Of a stretch of DNA of 64,000 bases, positions 43,981 through 52,418 are shown piece by piece. A model generated the notes under the pieces. The model had not been told where the DNA came from. It was given only the letters and a program-made list of their open reading frames with translations, and made no database searches. The position numbers and the translations under genes were made by a program. Source of the stretch: Streptomyces akebiae (lineage in GTDB: Bacteria > Actinomycetota > Actinomycetes > Streptomycetales > Streptomycetaceae); contig NZ_CP080647.1 of assembly GCF_019599145.1 (NCBI RefSeq), positions 4,340,001-4,404,000 of the forward strand, given 5' to 3'. Each line of letters starts with the position of its first letter. Within the stretch, counting starts at the first letter, position 1.

Positions 43981-45420
43981 ATGCCACTGCACCAATGGGA
44001 CAGCGCCGCCCCGCAGGACCCCGGGCGCGACCGGCACGACGGGCACCGGCTCGCCGTGAACGCCTTCTACGGCCAGGCCAACCCGGTGGGCGGCATGACC
44101 GAGGCCCCGCCCAAGCACCGGCTGCCCGAGGCACCGCTGGCCCCCTCGACGGCGTACCGGCTCGTCCACGACGAACTCATGCTGGACGGCAACTCACGGC
44201 TGAACCTCGCCACCTTCGTCACCACCTGGATGGAGCCCGAGGCGGGGGTGCTGATGGCTGAGTGCCGGGACAAGAACATGATCGACAAGGACGAGTACCC
44301 GCGTACGGCCGAGCTGGAGCGGCGGTGCGTGGCGATGCTCGCCGATCTGTGGAACGCGCCCGATCCGGGCGCCGCCGTCGGCTGCTCGACCACCGGGTCC
44401 AGCGAGGCCTGCATGCTCGCCGGGATGGCCCTCAAGCGGCGGTGGGCGAAGCGGAACGCCGACCGCTACCCGTCGGCGGGCGCCCGGCCCAACCTGGTCA
44501 TGGGGATCAACGTCCAGGTCTGCTGGGACAAGTTCTGCACCTTCTGGGAGGTGGAGGCCCGGCAGGTGCCCATGGAGGGCGACCGGTTCCATCTCGATCC
44601 GGCGGCGGCCGCGGCACTGTGCGACGAGAACACGATCGGGGTGGTGGGCGTCCTCGGCTCCACCTTCGACGGGTCGTACGAGCCGATCGCCGAGCTGTGC
44701 GCGGCTCTCGACGACCTCCAGGAACGTACGGGTCTGGATGTGCCCGTCCATGTCGACGGGGCGTCCGGTGCGATGGTCGCGCCCTTCCTCGACGAGGAGT
44801 TGGCCTGGGACTTCCGGCTGCCCCGGGTGGCGTCCATCAACACCTCCGGGCACAAGTACGGGTTGGTCTACCCGGGGGTGGGCTGGGCGCTGTGGCGGTC
44901 CGCCGCCGAGCTGCCGGAGGAGCTGGTGTTCCGGGTGAACTACCTGGGCGGGGACATGCCCACGTTCGCGCTGAACTTCTCCCGGCCGGGTGCGCAGGTC
45001 GTGGCGCAGTACTACACGTTCCTGCGGCTCGGGCGGGAGGGCTACCGGGCCGTGCAGCGATCGACGCGGGACGTGGCGACGGGGCTCGCGGAGGAGGTGG
45101 CGGAGTTCGGGGACTTCCGGCTGCTCACCCGGGGGGACGAGTTGCCGGTGTTCGCCTTCACGACGGAGGAGGGGGTCACCGCGTTCGACGTCTTCGACGT
45201 GGCCCGGCGGATGCGGGAGAGTGGGTGGCTGGTGCCGGCGTACACCTTTCCGAAGAACCGGGAGGATCTGTCCGTGCTGCGGGTGGTGTGCCGGAACGGG
45301 TTCACCTCCGATCTCGCGGGGCTGTTTCTCGAGGACCTGGGGCGGTTGCTGCCCGAACTTCGGCGGCAGTCGGGGCCGGCGGTGCGGGACAAGGGGGCGG
45401 CGACGGGGTTTCACCACTAG
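43981..45420 (+). CDS. gadB: Glutamate decarboxylase
   Basis: 479 residues, full length. PLP enzyme converting glutamate to GABA with proton consumption. The substrate-site NLATFVTTWMEPEA, CSTTGSSEACMLAGMALKRRW (phosphate binding), PVHVDGASGAMVAPF (cofactor Asp) and the Schiff-base lysine in SINTSGHKYGLVYPG (residue ~292) are intact. Start ATG at 43981 preceded by GAAG. No GABA antiporter adjacent. Divergent PucR-type gene is a candidate regulator. Confidence 0.93.
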   Translation: MPLHQWDSAAPQDPGRDRHDGHRLAVNAFYGQANPVGGMTEAPPKHRLPEAPLAPSTAYRLVHDELMLDGNSRLNLATFVTTWMEPEAGVLMAECRDKNMIDKDEYPRTAELERRCVAMLADLWNAPDPGAAVGCSTTGSSEACMLAGMALKRRWAKRNADRYPSAGARPNLVMGINVQVCWDKFCTFWEVEARQVPMEGDRFHLDPAAAAALCDENTIGVVGVLGSTFDGSYEPIAELCAALDDLQERTGLDVPVHVDGASGAMVAPFLDEELAWDFRLPRVASINTSGHKYGLVYPGVGWALWRSAAELPEELVFRVNYLGGDMPTFALNFSRPGAQVVAQYYTFLRLGREGYRAVQRSTRDVATGLAEEVAEFGDFRLLTRGDELPVFAFTTEEGVTAFDVFDVARRMRESGWLVPAYTFPKNREDLSVLRVVCRNGFTSDLAGLFLEDLGRLLPELRRQSGPAVRDKGAATGFHH

Positions 45421-45512
45421 GGCCCCTGGGCCTTCGACCGCCTTCGCGGGGGATTGGGGGGATGGGGGAATGGGGGGTGGGTGGGTGTGGTGCGGGTCCG
45501 GTGGGGGTTCTC

Positions 45513-45564
45513 GCGCAGTTCCCCGCGCCCCTGAACAGGCAGGGGGCTGCGCCCCTGCCTGTTC
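45513..45564. repeat. Interspersed intergenic repeat (copy 3) with perfect 13-bp hairpin
   Basis: Core GCGCAGTTCCCCGCGCCCCT at 45513-45532, then GAACAGGCAGGGG (45533-45545), loop GCTGCG, and the perfect complement at 45552-45564. Lies between the converging gadB and ABC permease genes, where the hairpin can serve as terminator for both. Confidence 0.88.
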
Positions 45565-45575
45565 GGCTCGGGCCG

Positions 45576-46376
45576 TTACTTGCTCAGGCGGGCGAACCTG
45601 CGTACCGCCAGGGGGAAGAAGACCGCCAGCAGGGCCAGGGGCCAGGCGATCGCCGTCCACAGGTGGTCCGCGTCGGCGCCCGGCGTGCCGAAGAGGTCGC
45701 GCACGGCCGTCGCCGTGTGGGACATCGGGTTCCAGTCGACGACCGTGCCGAGCCAGCCGGGCATGGAGGAGGGGGTGGCGAGGGCGTTGGAGAGGAAGCC
45801 GACCGGCCAGACGAGGATCTGCACGGCGGTGAGGAGTTCGGGCCTGCCGGCCAGCATCGCGAGGTGGATGCCGATCCACAGCATGGCGAAGCGGAAGAGC
45901 AGGAGGAGACCCACCGCGCCGAGGAAGGCCGCGGGGCCGCCGTGCGCGCGCCAGCCGAGCGCGAACGCGACGGCCATGAGGACGGCCAGGCCCACCGCCG
46001 ACTGGAGCATGTCCGCGACCGAACGGCCCACCAGAACCGCCCCGTTGGCCATCGGCATCGAGCGGAAGCGGTCGATCACCCCCTTGTTGAGGTCCTGGGT
46101 GACGGCGAGCATCGTGCCCTCCAGACCGAAGGCCATGGTGAGCGCGAGCATGCCGGGGACCAGATAGTCGAGGTAGCTGCCGCTCACCCCACGGCCGCCG
46201 CCGATGAGATAGCCGAACATCAGCAGCAGCATCACGGGGAAGACCAGCCCGACGAGCAGCTGCACGGGCTGCCGTGCCCAGTGGGCGAGTTCACGGCGGG
46301 TCATGGTCCAGGAGTCGGTCAGCGCGTACGCGCCGACACCGCCGTGCCGGATCGTGTACGTCGTGTGCGTGCTCAT
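45576..46376 (-). CDS. ABC-2 type exporter permease (DrrB family)
   Basis: 266 residues with six membrane spans (first around [24 protein letters not shown]). Typical segments [43 protein letters not shown], and [15 protein letters not shown] are those of daunorubicin-resistance DrrB proteins. Start ATG at 46376 overlaps the ATPase stop by four bases. With the upstream ATPase and the PadR regulator it forms a likely inducible drug or metabolite exporter. Confidence 0.92.
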   Translation of the reverse strand: MSTHTTYTIRHGGVGAYALTDSWTMTRRELAHWARQPVQLLVGLVFPVMLLLMFGYLIGGGRGVSGSYLDYLVPGMLALTMAFGLEGTMLAVTQDLNKGVIDRFRSMPMANGAVLVGRSVADMLQSAVGLAVLMAVAFALGWRAHGGPAAFLGAVGLLLLFRFAMLWIGIHLAMLAGRPELLTAVQILVWPVGFLSNALATPSSMPGWLGTVVDWNPMSHTATAVRDLFGTPGADADHLWTAIAWPLALLAVFFPLAVRRFARLSK

Positions 46377-47371
46377 ACGGCCTCCCTCACTCGGTGGTCG
46401 CCGGTGGCCCGGTCGTTCTCGTCCGCCCGGTCACCCCCGGTGAGGTGCAGGAACACCTCGTCCAGGGTCGGGCGGCGCAGGGCGATGTCCTCGGCCTCGA
46501 TGCCGGAGTCCGCGAGGGCGCGTACGACCGTGGTGAGGGCCGTCATGCGGTCGGTGACCGGGGCGCTGAGGCGGCGGCGGTCGGTGTCGACCGAGACGTC
46601 GCCCGCGGGGACGGGCAACAGGCCGACGGCGGCGTCCAGTTGGCCGGCGTCGCGCAGGACGACGTCGATGCGGTCGCCGCCGGTCAGGCGCTTCAGCTCG
46701 TCCGCCGTGCCGTCGGCGACGACCCGGCCGCCGTCGACCACGGAGATCCGGTCGGCGAGTTGGTCGGCCTCCTCCAGGTACTGGGTGGTGAGCAGGACCG
46801 TCGTACCGCCGCCGACCAGCGAGCGGACGGAGTCCCAGACCTCGGCGCGGCCGCGGGGGTCGAGGCCGGTCGTCGGCTCGTCCAGGAAGAGCACCTCCGG
46901 TTCGGTGATGAGGGACGCGGCGAGGTCGAGGCGGCGCCGCATGCCTCCGCTGTACTGCTTGACGGCCTTGCGGCCGGTGTCGCCGAGGCCGAACCGCTCC
47001 AGGAGCTCACCGGCCCGCACGCGCGCGTGGCGGGCGCCCAGGTGGTAGAGGCGGCCGAACATCTCCAGGTTCTGCCGGCCGCCGAGCTCCTCGTCGAGCG
47101 CGGCGTGCTGGCCGAGCAGGCCGATGCGGAAGCGCACCTCACGCGCGTGCGTCACCGCGTCGCGCCCGGCGACCTCGACCCGGCCGGCGTCGGGCCGCAG
47201 CAGGGTCGCCAGGATGCGGACCAGGGTCGTCTTGCCGGCGCCGTTGGGGCCCAGCACCGCGTGGACCGTACCGCGGGCGACCTGGAGGTCGAGGCCGTCG
47301 AGGGCGACCTTGCCGCCGTTGGCGCCGTACTTCTTGCGCACCCCTTGGACGGTGATCGATGGATCGGCCAT
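46373..47371 (-). CDS. ABC exporter ATP-binding protein (DrrA family)
   Basis: 332 residues. Walker [11 protein letters not shown] near residue 40, signature [15 protein letters not shown] near 140, Walker [14 protein letters not shown] near 160, and the DrrA-type C-terminal domain ending [13 protein letters not shown]. Start ATG at 47371 has a GAGGGGGG site, with a perfect palindrome 14 bases upstream of the start codon. Partner of the permease downstream. Confidence 0.95.
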   Translation of the reverse strand: MADPSITVQGVRKKYGANGGKVALDGLDLQVARGTVHAVLGPNGAGKTTLVRILATLLRPDAGRVEVAGRDAVTHAREVRFRIGLLGQHAALDEELGGRQNLEMFGRLYHLGARHARVRAGELLERFGLGDTGRKAVKQYSGGMRRRLDLAASLITEPEVLFLDEPTTGLDPRGRAEVWDSVRSLVGGGTTVLLTTQYLEEADQLADRISVVDGGRVVADGTADELKRLTGGDRIDVVLRDAGQLDAAVGLLPVPAGDVSVDTDRRRLSAPVTDRMTALTTVVRALADSGIEAEDIALRRPTLDEVFLHLTGGDRADENDRATGDHRVREAV

Positions 47372-47384
47372 GAGCCCCCCTCAT

Positions 47385-47447
47385 TAGTCAAACTTGACTA
47401 CTCGCCTGAAAGGTACCTGGAGACCACCTGCTAGTCAAACTTGATTA
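47385..47447. promoter_or_regulatory. Paired TAGTCAA-N2-TTGACTA palindromes (candidate PadR operators)
   Basis: Site 1 at 47385-47400 is a perfect 7-2-7 palindrome TAGTCAA-AC-TTGACTA. Site 2 at 47432-47447 is TAGTCAA-AC-TTGATTA, one mismatch. They are 47 bp apart. Site 1 abuts the ribosome binding site of the DrrA-type gene; site 2 overlaps the padR stop codon. Position and sequence suggest operators for the adjacent PadR protein controlling the exporter. Confidence 0.8.
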
Positions 47448-48086
47448 ATGATGATCCTGTGGATGCCGGTCCCCCGTCGCGTACGGGTTCTCCTGGCCCT
47501 CCCTCAGGACGCCGACGAATGGTTCGCCCTCGCCGGCGAAGGTGTAGGCGCCGCCGCGGATGCGTTCGATGAGGCCTCGGGTCCACTGGGCGCCGGTGTC
47601 TGCGGAGGTGACCCAGAAGTTCATGATCTCGCCGATGTGGCCGAGCTGGGCGGGGCCCTCCTCGGGCGTGTAGTACTCGGTGACGGACTTGCGCCACTCC
47701 TCGATGGTCCGCACGCGCTCTTCGAGGAGTCCGAGGACCTCCTCGCGGTCGAGGTCGACCATGAAGCCGAGCGCGGCGGAGAGCACGTCCGGCTTCTGGT
47801 CGTAGGCGGTGAGGGAATCGCGCAGCAGCTTGCGGAACTCCCCGGTGCCCTGCTCCGTGATCTCGTACTCGGTGCGGGGCGGTCCGCCTGCAGTGGACGG
47901 GGCGATCTCGTGCGCGTGCAGCAGCCCCTGTTTCGCCATCTGTTTCAGCGCGTGGTAGATCGAGCCGGGCTTGGCGTTGGACCACTCGTGCGCGCCCCAG
48001 TACTCCAGGTCGTTGCGCACCTGGTAGCCGTGGGCCCGCCCGTGCTGGCGCACGGCGCCGAGCACGAGAAGACGGATCGCTGACAT
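47445..48086 (-). CDS. PadR-family transcriptional regulator
   Basis: 213 residues. The PadR winged helix (AIRLLVLGAVRQHGRAHGYQVRNDLEYWGA then KPGSIYHALKQMAKQGLLHAHE, residues ~3-60) is followed by PPRTEYEITEQGTGEFRKLL and a C-terminal helical effector domain. Start ATG at 48086 (MSAIRLLV). Immediately upstream of the DrrAB-type genes; its stop codon lies inside a palindrome that is the probable operator. Members usually repress multidrug exporters and are released by ligand. Confidence 0.92.
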   Translation of the reverse strand: MSAIRLLVLGAVRQHGRAHGYQVRNDLEYWGAHEWSNAKPGSIYHALKQMAKQGLLHAHEIAPSTAGGPPRTEYEITEQGTGEFRKLLRDSLTAYDQKPDVLSAALGFMVDLDREEVLGLLEERVRTIEEWRKSVTEYYTPEEGPAQLGHIGEIMNFWVTSADTGAQWTRGLIERIRGGAYTFAGEGEPFVGVLREGQENPYATGDRHPQDHH

Positions 48087-48275
48087 GGGCCCAGCGTAGA
48101 ACCAGGCGGGATCACCCCGGCTCGCACCCGGTTTCTCGGCCCCCGGCTCCCGGACGCCACCGCTCGATCCGGGGCCCCCGGCGTCCGTCACCCACCCCTT
48201 CCCGCCGCTTCCCGCCGCTTCGAGCAGCGCGCGGCGGGCCTCGTCGTGGTCCTCGGCGCCCGGAACGGGACGCCC

Positions 48276-49736
48276 TCAGAAGGGGAAGAAGCTCCGCTTG
48301 TGCTGGACCGAGATCCACTTCTGGGTGGTGAACGCGTCCACCGTGGTCTCGCCGTTGAGGCGGCCGATCCCGGAGTGCTTCTCCCCACCGAACGGGACGA
48401 GGGGCTCGTCGTGGACGGTGCCGTCGTTGACGTGGAACATGCCGGTGTCGATCTGCTTGGCGAAGTGCACGCCCCGCTCGATGTCCCCGGTGTGGACGGC
48501 GCCGCTGAGGCCGTACGGGGTGTCGTTGACGATGCGGACGGCCTCCTCCTCCCCGTCGAAGGGGATCAGGAAGACGACCGGGCCGAAGACCTCCTGCTGG
48601 AGGAGGGCGGAGCCGGCGGGGACGTCGGTGAGGACGGACGGCTCGACCAGGTTGTCGGTCGTGGAGCCGTGGACGAGCGCGGTGGCGCCCTCGGCGAGGG
48701 CCTGCTCGACGACGGACTTGAGGGAGTCCGCCTGGGAGGAGTTGATGACCGGGCCGATGACCGTGCTCGGGTCGCTCGGGTCGCCGACCTTCAGGGACTT
48801 CACCTTGGCCACGAACTTCTCGGTGAACTCGTCCTGCACCGAGCGGTCGACCAGGACGCGGTTGGCGGCCATGCAGACCTGGCCCTGGTGGACGTAGCGC
48901 GAGAAGACGGCCGCGTCGACGGCGTAGTCGATGTCGGCGTCGTCCAGGACCACCAGGGCGCTGTTGCCGCCCAGTTCGAGGATGGTGCGCTTGAAGTTCT
49001 GGGCGGCGACGGTGGCGACGTGGCGGCCGACCTTGTCGGAGCCGGTGAAGGAGATCAGCTTCGGAATGGGGTGCTCGATGAAGGCGTCGCCTATCTCGGC
49101 GATGTCGGTGACGACGACGTTGAGCAGCCCGCCGGGCAGGCCGGCCTCCTCGAAGATCTTCGCGACCAGGGTGCCACCGGCGATGGGGGTGTTCTGGTGC
49201 GGCTTCAGCACCACGCCGTTGCCGAGGGCGAGGGCGGGGGCGACCGACTTGAGGGAGAGCAGGAAGGGGAAGTTGAAGGGGCTGATGACGCCCACGACGC
49301 CGACCGGCACGCGGTAGAGGCGGTTCTCCTTGCCGTCGATCGGCGACGGAAGGATTCTGCCCTCGGGACGCAGCGCCAGCTGAATCGATTCGCGCAGGAA
49401 CTCCTTGGCGAGGTGCAGTTCGAACCCGGCCTTCAGGTACGTGCCGCCGAGCTCGGCGATGATCACCTCGGTGATCTCCTGCTCACGCTCCTCGATGACC
49501 TTCAGGGCCTTCTCGAAGACGGCGCGACGCGCATAGGCGTTGACCTCGGCCCATTCCTTCTGGGCCGCCTGGGCGGCCCGGTAGGCCTCGTCCACCTCGT
49601 CGACCGTGGCGATGGTGATCGACGCGAGCTTCGCGTCGTCGTACGGGTTGAAGTCGATGATGTCCCAGGAGCCGGAGCCCGGGCGCCACTCGCCGCCGAT
49701 GTACTGCTGGGCCAGGTCGGTGAAGTAGGACGACAT
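48276..49736 (-). CDS. NAD(P)-dependent aldehyde dehydrogenase
   Basis: 486 residues. Catalytic glutamate in TILELGGNSALVVLDDADID (~258), catalytic cysteine in VHQGQVCMAANRVLVDRS (~295), cofactor segment SPFNFPFLLSLKSVAPALALGNGVVLKP and the C-terminal EPLVPFGGEKHSGIGR are intact. Most like benzaldehyde/aryl-aldehyde dehydrogenases. Start ATG at 49736. Monocistronic, with a palindrome upstream. Real substrate cannot be read from sequence. Confidence 0.92.
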   Translation of the reverse strand: MSSYFTDLAQQYIGGEWRPGSGSWDIIDFNPYDDAKLASITIATVDEVDEAYRAAQAAQKEWAEVNAYARRAVFEKALKVIEEREQEITEVIIAELGGTYLKAGFELHLAKEFLRESIQLALRPEGRILPSPIDGKENRLYRVPVGVVGVISPFNFPFLLSLKSVAPALALGNGVVLKPHQNTPIAGGTLVAKIFEEAGLPGGLLNVVVTDIAEIGDAFIEHPIPKLISFTGSDKVGRHVATVAAQNFKRTILELGGNSALVVLDDADIDYAVDAAVFSRYVHQGQVCMAANRVLVDRSVQDEFTEKFVAKVKSLKVGDPSDPSTVIGPVINSSQADSLKSVVEQALAEGATALVHGSTTDNLVEPSVLTDVPAGSALLQQEVFGPVVFLIPFDGEEEAVRIVNDTPYGLSGAVHTGDIERGVHFAKQIDTGMFHVNDGTVHDEPLVPFGGEKHSGIGRLNGETTVDAFTTQKWISVQHKRSFFPF

Positions 49737-49737
49737 G

Positions 49738-49773
49738 TGATCCTCAATCAGTCGGCATCGATCAAGATTGATC
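49738..49773. promoter_or_regulatory. Palindromes upstream of the aldehyde dehydrogenase
   Basis: GATCAA-GA-TTGATC (49760-49773) is a perfect 14-bp palindrome, and TGAT-CCTCA-ATCA (49738-49750) lies between it and the start codon. Their TCAA-N2-TTGA cores resemble the PadR-associated sites 2.3 kb away. Probable operator; regulator unknown. Confidence 0.55.
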
Positions 49774-49881
49774 ACTCGTCATCGTACTTGTGGGTAAAGG
49801 GAGTTGGAGAGCTACTCGGGAGACTCTGTGAAGACTCGCTCCGGAACCCCGGTGTGTCGCCGGTGGGCCGCCGGGCGGGGC

Positions 49882-50745
49882 TCAGGAGAGCTGGAGCAGC
49901 CCTCGCAGCAGGTCCCGGCTCTCGGCCGGGGACGGGCTGTCGTCCTGGAGCCGCTTGATCGCCCGCTCGTACTGGGCGATGTCCTCGCCCTTGTCCAGAT
50001 AGAGGGCGCTGGTGAGCTGTTCGAGATAGACGACGTCGGTGAGGTCGGACTCAGGGAAGCTCAGCACGGTGAAGGCGCCGCTCTCGCCGGAGTGGCCGCC
50101 GAAGCTGAACGGCATGACCTGGATCGTCACGTTCGGGCGCTCCGAGATCTCGATCAGATGCTGGAGCTGCCCCCGCATCACTTCCCGGTCGCCGTACGGC
50201 CGGCGCAGGGCGGCCTCGTCGAGGACGCAGTGGAACTGCGGGGCCCTCTCGGCCACCAGGTACTTCTGGCGCTCCATGCGCAGGGCGACCCGCTTGTCGA
50301 TCTCCGCCTCGCTCGCGCCCCTCATACCCCGGGCGACGACCGCGTGGGCGTACGCCTCGGTCTGCAACAGGCCGTGCACGAACTGGACTTCGTAGCTGCG
50401 GATGAGGTGGGCCGCCGCTTCGAGACCGACGTAGGTGGGGAACCAACTGGGCAGGACGTCCGAGTAGCTGTGCCACCAGCCGGCGACGTTGGCTTCCTTC
50501 GCCAGGGAGAGCAGCGAGGTGCGCTCGGTCTCGTCGGTGACGCCGTAGAGGGTCAACAGGTCCTCCACGTCACGGGTCTTGAAGCTGACCCGGCCGAGTT
50601 CCATCCGACTGATCTTCGACTCGGAGGAGCGGATCGAGTACCCGGCCTTCTCCCGGGTGATCCCCTGCGACTCGCGAAGCCGCCTGAGATGCGAGCCCAG
50701 CAGCATCCGCCTCACCACCGACCCGCTCGATTCACCGGCGCCCAC
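49882..50745 (-). CDS. XRE-family regulator with DUF5753 domain (WhiJ type)
   Basis: 287 residues. N-terminal XRE helix-turn-helix (LGSHLRRLRESQGITREKAGYSIRSSESKISRMELGRVSF, residues ~16-55) and the C-terminal DUF5753 sensor-like domain (~90-280, with WWHSYSDVLPSWFPTYVGLEAAAHLIRSYE and the VTIQVMPFSFGGHSG segment). Start ATG at 50745. Grouped with an anti-sigma-type ATPase gene and a DUF397 gene, the standard whiJ/abaA-type trio of streptomycetes involved in development and antibiotic production. Confidence 0.93.
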   Translation of the reverse strand: MGAGESSGSVVRRMLLGSHLRRLRESQGITREKAGYSIRSSESKISRMELGRVSFKTRDVEDLLTLYGVTDETERTSLLSLAKEANVAGWWHSYSDVLPSWFPTYVGLEAAAHLIRSYEVQFVHGLLQTEAYAHAVVARGMRGASEAEIDKRVALRMERQKYLVAERAPQFHCVLDEAALRRPYGDREVMRGQLQHLIEISERPNVTIQVMPFSFGGHSGESGAFTVLSFPESDLTDVVYLEQLTSALYLDKGEDIAQYERAIKRLQDDSPSPAESRDLLRGLLQLS

Positions 50746-51163
50746 GTTCGTCCAGCCTCCCCAACTTCTTCAAGGGTCGCAGTCTGCCACTAAACCACTC
50801 CGATCCGCACTCGTCCGGTTACAGAAATGGAAAGCCTTCAACAGCTGAGACGGATGAGGCGAGGGAGGAAAGAAGGGAGTGTGGCCGAGACGCGTCGCGA
50901 AGAACACCCCGCGGACACAGGAAATCGTCACGAAGCGGCCAGGAAGCCGTCAGGCAGTTGCCAGGCAGCTGCCAGGAAGGCGCCGGCCGGAGCCCGTCGA
51001 GAGGGAGTGAAGTGACAGAAGAAATGTTCAGCAAGCGGTATGTGAAGGTCCAATTCGGGCGCGTGCACGTGCATCTGCCCTTGCATCTGCTGTACGCATC
51101 AGAAACCATGGTCCCGCGCCACCGCTGCATCGCAACGACCGCGAACACCCGGGAGTGCCTCGC
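50746..51163. other. Divergent intergenic region of the WhiJ-type locus
   Basis: About 420 bases between the XRE gene and the ATPase-fold gene. Contains the 30-bp element at 51061-51090 and a cluster of CAGGCAG/CTGCCAGG repeats at 50950-50985. A 44-codon frame at 50881-51015 has a good ribosome binding site but poor third-position bias, so it is not called. Confidence 0.55.
51061..51090 (+). promoter_or_regulatory. 30-bp shared promoter element, copy A (ATPase-fold gene)
   Basis: The element starts GCGTGCACGTGCATCTGC and continues CCTTGCATCTGC. The complement of 52160-52189, upstream of the DUF397 gene, matches at 26 of 30 positions and lies in the same orientation relative to its gene. It contains TGCAYS-type direct repeats (GTGCACG, TGCATC, TGCATC). 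Located ~75-100 bases before the ATG at 51164; probable operator of the local XRE regulator. Confidence 0.75.
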
Positions 51164-51682
51164 ATGGGGACGAATGGATCGACCATGCTCGAACCCTTAC
51201 GGCAGGGACTTCCGCCACTTGATCCGGCGACCGTGTCCGACGCCGCGTCCTGCGCGCTGCCGCCCCGCTACGAAGCGGTGCGCGAGGCACGGCAGTTCAC
51301 GCGGGGCACGCTCGACCAGTGGCGGTTGGACGAACGTTTCGACGACGTCTGCCTCGTGGTCTCGGAGCTCGTCACCAACGCCCTGCGGCACGGCCTGCCC
51401 GCCGGCAACGGCGCGTGCCCGGCCCAGGACCCGCCCGTACGGCTGCACTTGATGCGCTGGAGCGAGCGGCTGGTGTGCGCGGTGCGCGACCCCAGTCACG
51501 ACAGCCCGGTCGCGGGCGACTCCGAGGACTTCTCGGCGGAGTCGGGGCGGGGGCTGTTCCTGGTCGACTCGTTCGCGGACAGCTGGGGCTGGCATCCGCT
51601 GGGGGGCGCCCTCAGCGGCAAGGTGGTGTGGGCGCTGTTCCAGGTGGAGCCGGTGCCGGGCCGCCCGTCCGCCCGTCGATGA
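51164..51682 (+). CDS. ATP-binding (HATPase_c) anti-sigma factor-like protein
   Basis: 172 residues of the SpoIIAB/RsbW-like ATPase fold. N box VCLVVSELVTNALRHG (~residues 62-77), the G1-type box VRDPSHDSP and G2-type GRGLFLVDSFADSWGW are present, with ATP-contact residues kept. The ATG at 51164 is preferred, with GGGAG at 51150-51154; a GTG at 51155 is in frame. In WhiJ-type trios such proteins are thought to regulate through partner binding rather than kinase activity. Convergent with the DUF397 gene. Confidence 0.88.
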   Translation: MGTNGSTMLEPLRQGLPPLDPATVSDAASCALPPRYEAVREARQFTRGTLDQWRLDERFDDVCLVVSELVTNALRHGLPAGNGACPAQDPPVRLHLMRWSERLVCAVRDPSHDSPVAGDSEDFSAESGRGLFLVDSFADSWGWHPLGGALSGKVVWALFQVEPVPGRPSARR

Positions 51683-51710
51683 ACCGCGGCGCTTTTCGGC
51701 GCCGCGGTTC
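51681..51710. terminator. Bidirectional hairpin between ATPase-fold and DUF397 genes
   Basis: A perfect 12-bp stem (GAACCGCGGCGC at 51681-51692 and its complement at 51699-51710) with a TTTTCG loop. The left arm starts inside the TGA stop of the ATPase-fold gene. Confidence 0.85.
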
Positions 51711-51761
51711 TACGCGTGTCACATCGGCGGGTCCCGCAGGCCTCCCGCCGCCGGGCGGGCC

Positions 51762-52028
51762 TCACCCGACCAGGTGGTCGAACTCCCCGTCCTTGATGCC
51801 CAGGAGCATCGCCTCGATCTCGGCGCGGGTGTAGACGAGCGCCGGGCCGTCGGGGAAGCGCGAGTTGCGTACCGCCACCTCGCCGCCGGGCAGCCGGGCG
51901 AACTCCACGCAGTTGCCCTGCGAGTTGCTGTGCCGGCTCTTCTGCCAGGCCACCGCGTGGAGCTCGGTCAGCTCCGTCGCGGCCATGCCGTTGTACACGT
52001 CATCCACGCCGTACACGTCGTGGTCCAC
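51762..52028 (-). CDS. DUF397 domain protein
   Basis: 88 residues. The DUF397 core is WQKSRHSNSQGNCVEFARLPGGEVAVRNSRFPDGPALVYTRAEIEAMLLGIKDGEFDHLV (residues ~29-87). Start ATG at 52028 (ATG at 51986, MAATEL, is possible). These small proteins accompany DUF5753 XRE regulators and have been proposed to bind and modulate them. Shares a promoter element with the ATPase-fold gene. Confidence 0.92.
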   Translation of the reverse strand: MDHDVYGVDDVYNGMAATELTELHAVAWQKSRHSNSQGNCVEFARLPGGEVAVRNSRFPDGPALVYTRAEIEAMLLGIKDGEFDHLVG

Positions 52029-52140
52029 AGGTCGCTCCCCGGGGTGGTGCAGTAGTGCGCTCGACGCGCGTTGGCTCTGGTGTGACCGGTGTTGCCAGTG
52101 ATGTCCGTGTTGCCAGTGATGCAGTGGTCAACTGCCCCGG

Positions 52141-52189
52141 ATCATAGCTTTGTTCACGTGCCGATGCATGAGCGGATGCACGTGCACGC
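52141..52189 (-). promoter_or_regulatory. DUF397 gene promoter with 30-bp element, copy B
   Basis: On the minus strand, GCGTGCACGTGCATCCGC then TCATGCATCGGC (52189-52160), followed 16 bases after TGCATC by TATGAT at 52146-52141. The element therefore overlaps or abuts the -35 position, as an activator site would. 26 of 30 positions match copy A. Confidence 0.72.
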
Positions 52190-52332
52190 GGGGTGTCTTC
52201 TCGGTTACAGCACCAGAGAGACGTAAGACATGGCGATCCTGTTCCATCCGGGCCTACATCTCTCCGTACGGGGTGGGGATCCGGGAGGTTCAGGGCGGCG
52301 GGAGCGGTGTCCGCGGAATGGCGGAAAACGGA

Positions 52333-52368
52333 CGGCCCCGGGGAGGTCGTGGAGCCTCCCCGGGGCCG
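52333..52368 (-). terminator. Terminator after rpsR2
   Basis: A perfect 14-bp stem (CGGCCCCGGGGAGG at 52333-52346 and its complement at 52355-52368, 8-base loop) followed on the minus strand by TCCGTTTTCC. Lies 46 bases past the rpsR2 stop and closes the zinc-free ribosomal protein operon. Confidence 0.88.
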
Positions 52369-52378
52369 GGTGGGGGGT

Positions 52379-52418
52379 GGTGCGTCAGGGTGCGTCGGGG
52401 TGCGTCGGGATGCGTCAG
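52379..52418. repeat. 10-bp tandem repeat over the rpsR2 stop codon
   Basis: Four consecutive copies of a GGTGCGTCRG-type unit. The TGA stop of rpsR2 (52415-52417) lies inside the last copy. Confidence 0.8.

Larger units (their letters stand above)
52029..52414. other. Intergenic region upstream of DUF397 gene and downstream of rpsR2
   Basis: 386 bases with no supported gene. From left: a 15-bp direct repeat (GTGTTGCCAGTGATG at 52089-52103 and 52107-52121), a TATGAT -10 box on the minus strand (52146-52141), the 30-bp element (52160-52189), the rpsR2 terminator (52333-52368), and four 10-bp repeats ending in the rpsR2 stop. Confidence 0.65.

Noticed and set aside
47372..47450. Reading the TAGTCAA palindromes as a terminator for padR
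   Set aside because: Stems are only seven bases, there are two near-identical copies, and no T tract follows; repeated operators explain them better.
50881..51015. A 44-codon plus-strand frame with an AAGGGAG ribosome binding site upstream of the ATPase-fold gene
   Set aside because: Third codon positions are only about 60% G/C, against about 90% in real genes here, and the protein is low in complexity with no recognisable fold.
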